A stretch of DNA of 64,000 bases from Deltaproteobacteria bacterium (lineage in GTDB: Bacteria > Desulfobacterota > Syntrophobacteria > Syntrophobacterales > Thermodesulforhabdaceae). Positions within the stretch are counted from its first letter, which is position 1, and every line of letters starts with the position of its first letter. Under the pieces are notes generated by a model. The model searched no databases. It was not told where the DNA came from and saw only the letters and a list, made by a program, of their open reading frames with translations. Both the position numbers and the translations under genes were made by a program. Positions 61,480 through 64,000 of this stretch are shown one piece after another. The stretch is taken from assembly GCA_019309115.1 (NCBI GenBank), contig JAFDGW010000009.1, positions 28,669 to 92,668 of the forward strand. Reading direction: 5' to 3'.

Positions 61480-63159
61480 TTACACAAATGACTCCGGTTT
61501 GTATTCACCGAAAACTTCCCGCCATACGTCGCAGATCTCACCTATCGTGGCCTTGGCTTTCACGGCTTCAATCACGGCGGGCATAACGTTCTCATCACTT
61601 TGAGAAACCTCTCGCAGTCTGGCTAGAGCCTCATCTACCCGTTTCTGATCCCGCTCTGCCCTAAGCCGTCGTACCTTTTCCGCTTCCCTTCGTCCAACTT
61701 CCATGTCCACCTTGAGTAAATTCGTTGGAGGTGGTTCATCCATGACGTATTTGTTTACGCCTACATACGCCCTCTCACCAGACTCAATCTCTTTCTGAAA
61801 TCTGTAAGCACTCTCCTGTATCTCCTTCTGAATAAACCCTTCCTCAATAGCCGCCAAAGTGCCACCCATCTCATCTATTTTGCGGATATATTCCTCAATC
61901 TCCTCCTCTATCTTGTTCGTCATCGCCTCCACGTAATAAGAACCGGCAAGAGGATCTATCGTATCCGTTGCTCCACTTTCTTCAGCAATAATCTGTTGGG
62001 TTCTCAAAGCCACGGTTACGGCTTGCTCCGTTGGGAGACACAAGGCTTCATCATAGGAATTGGTATGCAATGACTGACAGCCTCCCAACGCCGCAGCAAA
62101 AGCCTGCAAGGCCACTCTTACAATGTTATTAAGGGGCTGCTGGGCCGTCAGAGTAACTCCACCCGTCTGCACATGATAACGCATCATCATTGACCTAGGG
62201 TTCTTGGCACCGAAGCGTTCTTTCATTATCCGCGCCCAGCAACGCCTGCCAGCCCTGAATTTTGCAACCTCTTCCAACACATTGGTAAAGGCATTAAAGA
62301 AAAAGCTCAGACGCGGGGCAAATGTGTCTACATCAAGCCCCCTGTCTATGCACGCTTGAACATAGGCTATCCCATCGGCTATTGTGAACGCCATCTCTTG
62401 GGCAGCAGTGGCACCAGCCTCCCGTATATGATAACCACTTATGCTTATGGTGTTCCATCTCGGCACATGCTTGAAGCAATACTCAATCAGATCAACGGTT
62501 AGGCGCATACTCGGCTGTGGCGGAAATATATACTGTCCTCTTACCGTATATTCTTTTAGAATATCATTCTGAACAGTTCCTCCTACCTTATCGAAAGGCA
62601 CGCCTTGTTCTTCAGCAATAGCAAGATACATGGCCAGTAAAACGGTCGCCGGAGCGTTTATCGTCATGGACGTCGTGACTTTATCCAGCGGAATTTTGTC
62701 GAAGAGAACCTTCATATCCTCAATGGAATCTATCGCAACACCCACTTTGCCAACTTCACCAACGGCAAGTGGATGGTCGCTATCATAACCCGACTGTGTA
62801 GGTAGATCAAAAGCAACGCTCAATCCGGTCTGTCCTTGCTCAAGTAAATATCTAAAACGAGTATTCGTTTCCTTTGCGCTTCCGAATCCTGCATACTGAC
62901 GCATGGTCCAGAATCGCCCGCGATACATGGTCGGTTGAACGCCTCTAGTAAATGGATAAGCTCCTGGAAATCCAAGATTTTTTTCGTAATCAAAATCAGC
63001 AACATCAAGTGGGGTATAAACCCGTTCCACTGATGTGCCCGAAATGGTAGTGAACACCTTCTTGCGCTCAGGAAATTTCTTAAGAGCCGGATTCAATACC
63101 TTCTCTTCCCACTCAGCCTTTTGCTGGGCGATACTATCTAACTTGCTCTTATCAAACAT
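61480..63159 (-). CDS. Methylmalonyl-CoA mutase, catalytic subunit
   Basis: A 559-residue TIM-barrel subunit that rearranges R-methylmalonyl-CoA to succinyl-CoA. Substrate and radical motifs are visible: [25 protein letters not shown] stretch near 70-90, [18 protein letters not shown] and QNDILKEY. Catalytic His is in [15 protein letters not shown]. The large and B12 subunits are separate genes here. With the epimerase it forms the core of the methylmalonyl pathway of propionate oxidation (or reverse). GGAGGGAG precedes ATG 63159. Confidence 0.97.
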   Translation of the reverse strand: MFDKSKLDSIAQQKAEWEEKVLNPALKKFPERKKVFTTISGTSVERVYTPLDVADFDYEKNLGFPGAYPFTRGVQPTMYRGRFWTMRQYAGFGSAKETNTRFRYLLEQGQTGLSVAFDLPTQSGYDSDHPLAVGEVGKVGVAIDSIEDMKVLFDKIPLDKVTTSMTINAPATVLLAMYLAIAEEQGVPFDKVGGTVQNDILKEYTVRGQYIFPPQPSMRLTVDLIEYCFKHVPRWNTISISGYHIREAGATAAQEMAFTIADGIAYVQACIDRGLDVDTFAPRLSFFFNAFTNVLEEVAKFRAGRRCWARIMKERFGAKNPRSMMMRYHVQTGGVTLTAQQPLNNIVRVALQAFAAALGGCQSLHTNSYDEALCLPTEQAVTVALRTQQIIAEESGATDTIDPLAGSYYVEAMTNKIEEEIEEYIRKIDEMGGTLAAIEEGFIQKEIQESAYRFQKEIESGERAYVGVNKYVMDEPPPTNLLKVDMEVGRREAEKVRRLRAERDQKRVDEALARLREVSQSDENVMPAVIEAVKAKATIGEICDVWREVFGEYKPESFV

Positions 63160-63180
63160 TGCTCCCTCCTCACTTCAAGA

Positions 63181-63231
63181 GTGTAACCACTGTAGCCTGC
63201 GGCGTTGCAAAGGTTAAGTAAAACTTAACCT
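63181..63231 (-). promoter_or_regulatory. Predicted mutase-operon promoter with a perfect operator-like dyad
   Basis: On the minus strand TTGCAA (63205-63210) with an 18-nt spacer to TTACAC (63181-63186). Directly upstream is a perfect inverted repeat, arms AGGTTAAGT (63211-63219) and ACTTAACCT (63223-63231) around AAA. This suggests control by a dimeric regulator. The remaining stretch to 63456 has no gene. Confidence 0.5.
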
Positions 63232-63456
63232 ATGTTAGTAGTTATATACATCATTTTGTGAACTCAGGAAAACCAGATTGTCGAATATTCGGAAATGGCA
63301 GCCAAAAAATGACCTGTTCTATGGCAAACAATTACAGAACATTAGCAACTCTTTTACTATTCACCACGTGGTCCTTAGAAGTATTTTGATAAGAGAGTGC
63401 TCATGCAAACACCTGATTTTCCAACGCACCTGGGAGGATTTGAGCCCCTAATTCGT

Positions 63457-63922
63457 GTCGCAATCCCCTCGAATCGGGTCATGTTTTCCGACGATCAATA
63501 ATGTACATAAAGTACGAAGTGGAAGTCCGTCGCAATCCCCTCGAATCGGGTCATGTTTTCCGACTTGAGATGAAGGTCAATCTTTACATTGATTGTCCAG
63601 GTCGCAATCCCCTCGAATCGGGTCATGTTTTCCGACAGGTAAAGAAAATCCGTCCTCTCTACTCTCCAGAGGTCGCAATCCCCTCGAATCGGGTCATGTT
63701 TTCCGACGAGGGGGGGGTGTGTCTGATGCGCAAAGTGTACGCACTCGCAATCCCCTCGAATCGGGTCATGTTTTCCGACAAAATTGGCGAGCTAATGATG
63801 GTGGCCTGACATGGGTCGCAATCCCCTCGAATCGGGTCATGTTTTCCGACTTTTTAAGAAAAAGAAAGCCAATTCTTACACTACGCGTCGCAATCCCCTC
63901 GAATCGGGTCATGTTTTCCGAC
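63457..63922 (-). CRISPR. CRISPR array: seven 36-bp repeats, six spacers
   Basis: Repeats begin at 63457, 63529, 63601, 63672, 63744, 63815 and 63887. Spacers are 36, 36, 35, 36, 35 and 36 nt. All repeats are identical except the fifth, whose outermost left base is C instead of G. Read on minus, the repeat runs from GTCGGAAAACATGACC to GGGATTGCGAC; the end ATTGCGAC is like the 8-nt crRNA handle of class 1 systems, so transcription is probably right to left. The leader would be 63923 to beyond the window. No cas gene is present. Confidence 0.97.
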
Positions 63923-64000
63923 TGCGTCCTTATAAGTACACGAAATCATTAAGCCGTCAAGCGGTTTTCGGTAAACCTCCCCCAAAAATGGGGTCCCGAT
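63923..64000 (-). promoter_or_regulatory. Probable CRISPR leader (partial)
   Basis: Next to the handle-proximal end of the array, minus strand: CCCCATTTTTGGGGGAGGTTT, broken here as a G-rich tract followed by TACCGAAAACCGCTTGACGGCT and an AT-rich stretch ending at the first repeat. G-tract plus TTGACGGC close to the repeat is typical of leaders. It is cut by the window end. Confidence 0.5.

Noticed and set aside
63501..63952. Open frames of about 102 and 119 codons across the CRISPR array
   Set aside because: They are translations of the direct repeats (NPLESGHVFR repeated) with no start signals.

Overview
The window reads as chromosome of a strictly anaerobic, probably thermophilic deltaproteobacterium (Desulfobacterota, Syntrophobacter or Thermodesulforhabdus type). 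This is inferred from gene content, not from rRNA: a DVU0298-type protein, a DsrE-like protein, a split methylmalonyl-CoA mutase with epimerase, a butyrate-type acyl-CoA oxidation set, a K+-dependent-type membrane pyrophosphatase, a two-gene minimal SUF system, myo-inositol-phosphate synthase and CoA-disulfide reductase. LptE indicates a Gram-negative outer membrane. Genes are dense, on both strands, often with 4-nt ATGA or GTGA overlaps.

Layout. 1-5.9 kb (+): ferritin-like protein, ferredoxin, DVU0298-like protein, tadA running into a tRNA-Ser gene, a second tRNA-Ser, then dnaX-ybaB-recR, an isochorismatase-fold hydrolase and an unknown gene. 5.9-14 kb: a tiny minus-strand gene, a run of hairpins, a dynamin-like GTPase, an inositol-monophosphatase-family gene, leuS-lptE-holA and a thioesterase. 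14-22 kb: a minus-strand cupin gene and a BMP-type (nucleoside-like) ABC transporter, divergent from a large chemoreceptor. 22.2-22.5 kb: a gene-free structured element resembling the omega-RNA right end of an IS200/IS605-type (TnpB/IscB) element. 22.6-29.4 kb: nitroreductase, a three-gene beta-oxidation operon, then a cluster of a histidine-rich exported protein, ECF sigma factor, zinc anti-sigma factor and DUF3106 protein, and a methyltransferase. 29.5-37.8 kb (-): hppA, pth, a candidate small RNA, rplY, prs, tRNA-Gln, ispE, a DUF1844 protein, serA and a DsrE-like protein. 37.9-44.7 kb (-): rplU-rpmA-obg-proB-proA-nadD-rsfS-M48 protease, plus a 42-residue Cys protein. 44.8-51.8 kb: a GDT1-like transporter, an Fe-S protein with ArsC, a cytoplasmic molybdopterin oxidoreductase with its Fe-S subunit, and a TauE/SafE permease behind a sigma-54-type promoter. 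51.8-60.5 kb: CoA-disulfide reductase-rhodanese, a TatD-like/CGGC pair, sufCB, inositol-phosphate synthase, a coiled-coil/nuclease-like protein and a second, atypical inositol-monophosphatase homologue. 60.6-63.2 kb (-): methylmalonyl-CoA mutase, B12 subunit and epimerase. 63.46-63.92 kb: a seven-repeat CRISPR array whose leader continues past the window; no cas gene is present.

Together the metabolic genes fit oxidation of propionate and butyrate coupled to anaerobic respiration, with pyrophosphate-driven ion pumping. The less ordinary parts are regulatory or accessory: the sigma-factor/His-rich cluster with a 5'UTR hairpin covering its ribosome-binding site, the orphan omega-RNA-like element, the candidate small RNA downstream of rplY, an operator-like dyad inside the sufCB promoter, and the tadA/tRNA overlap.
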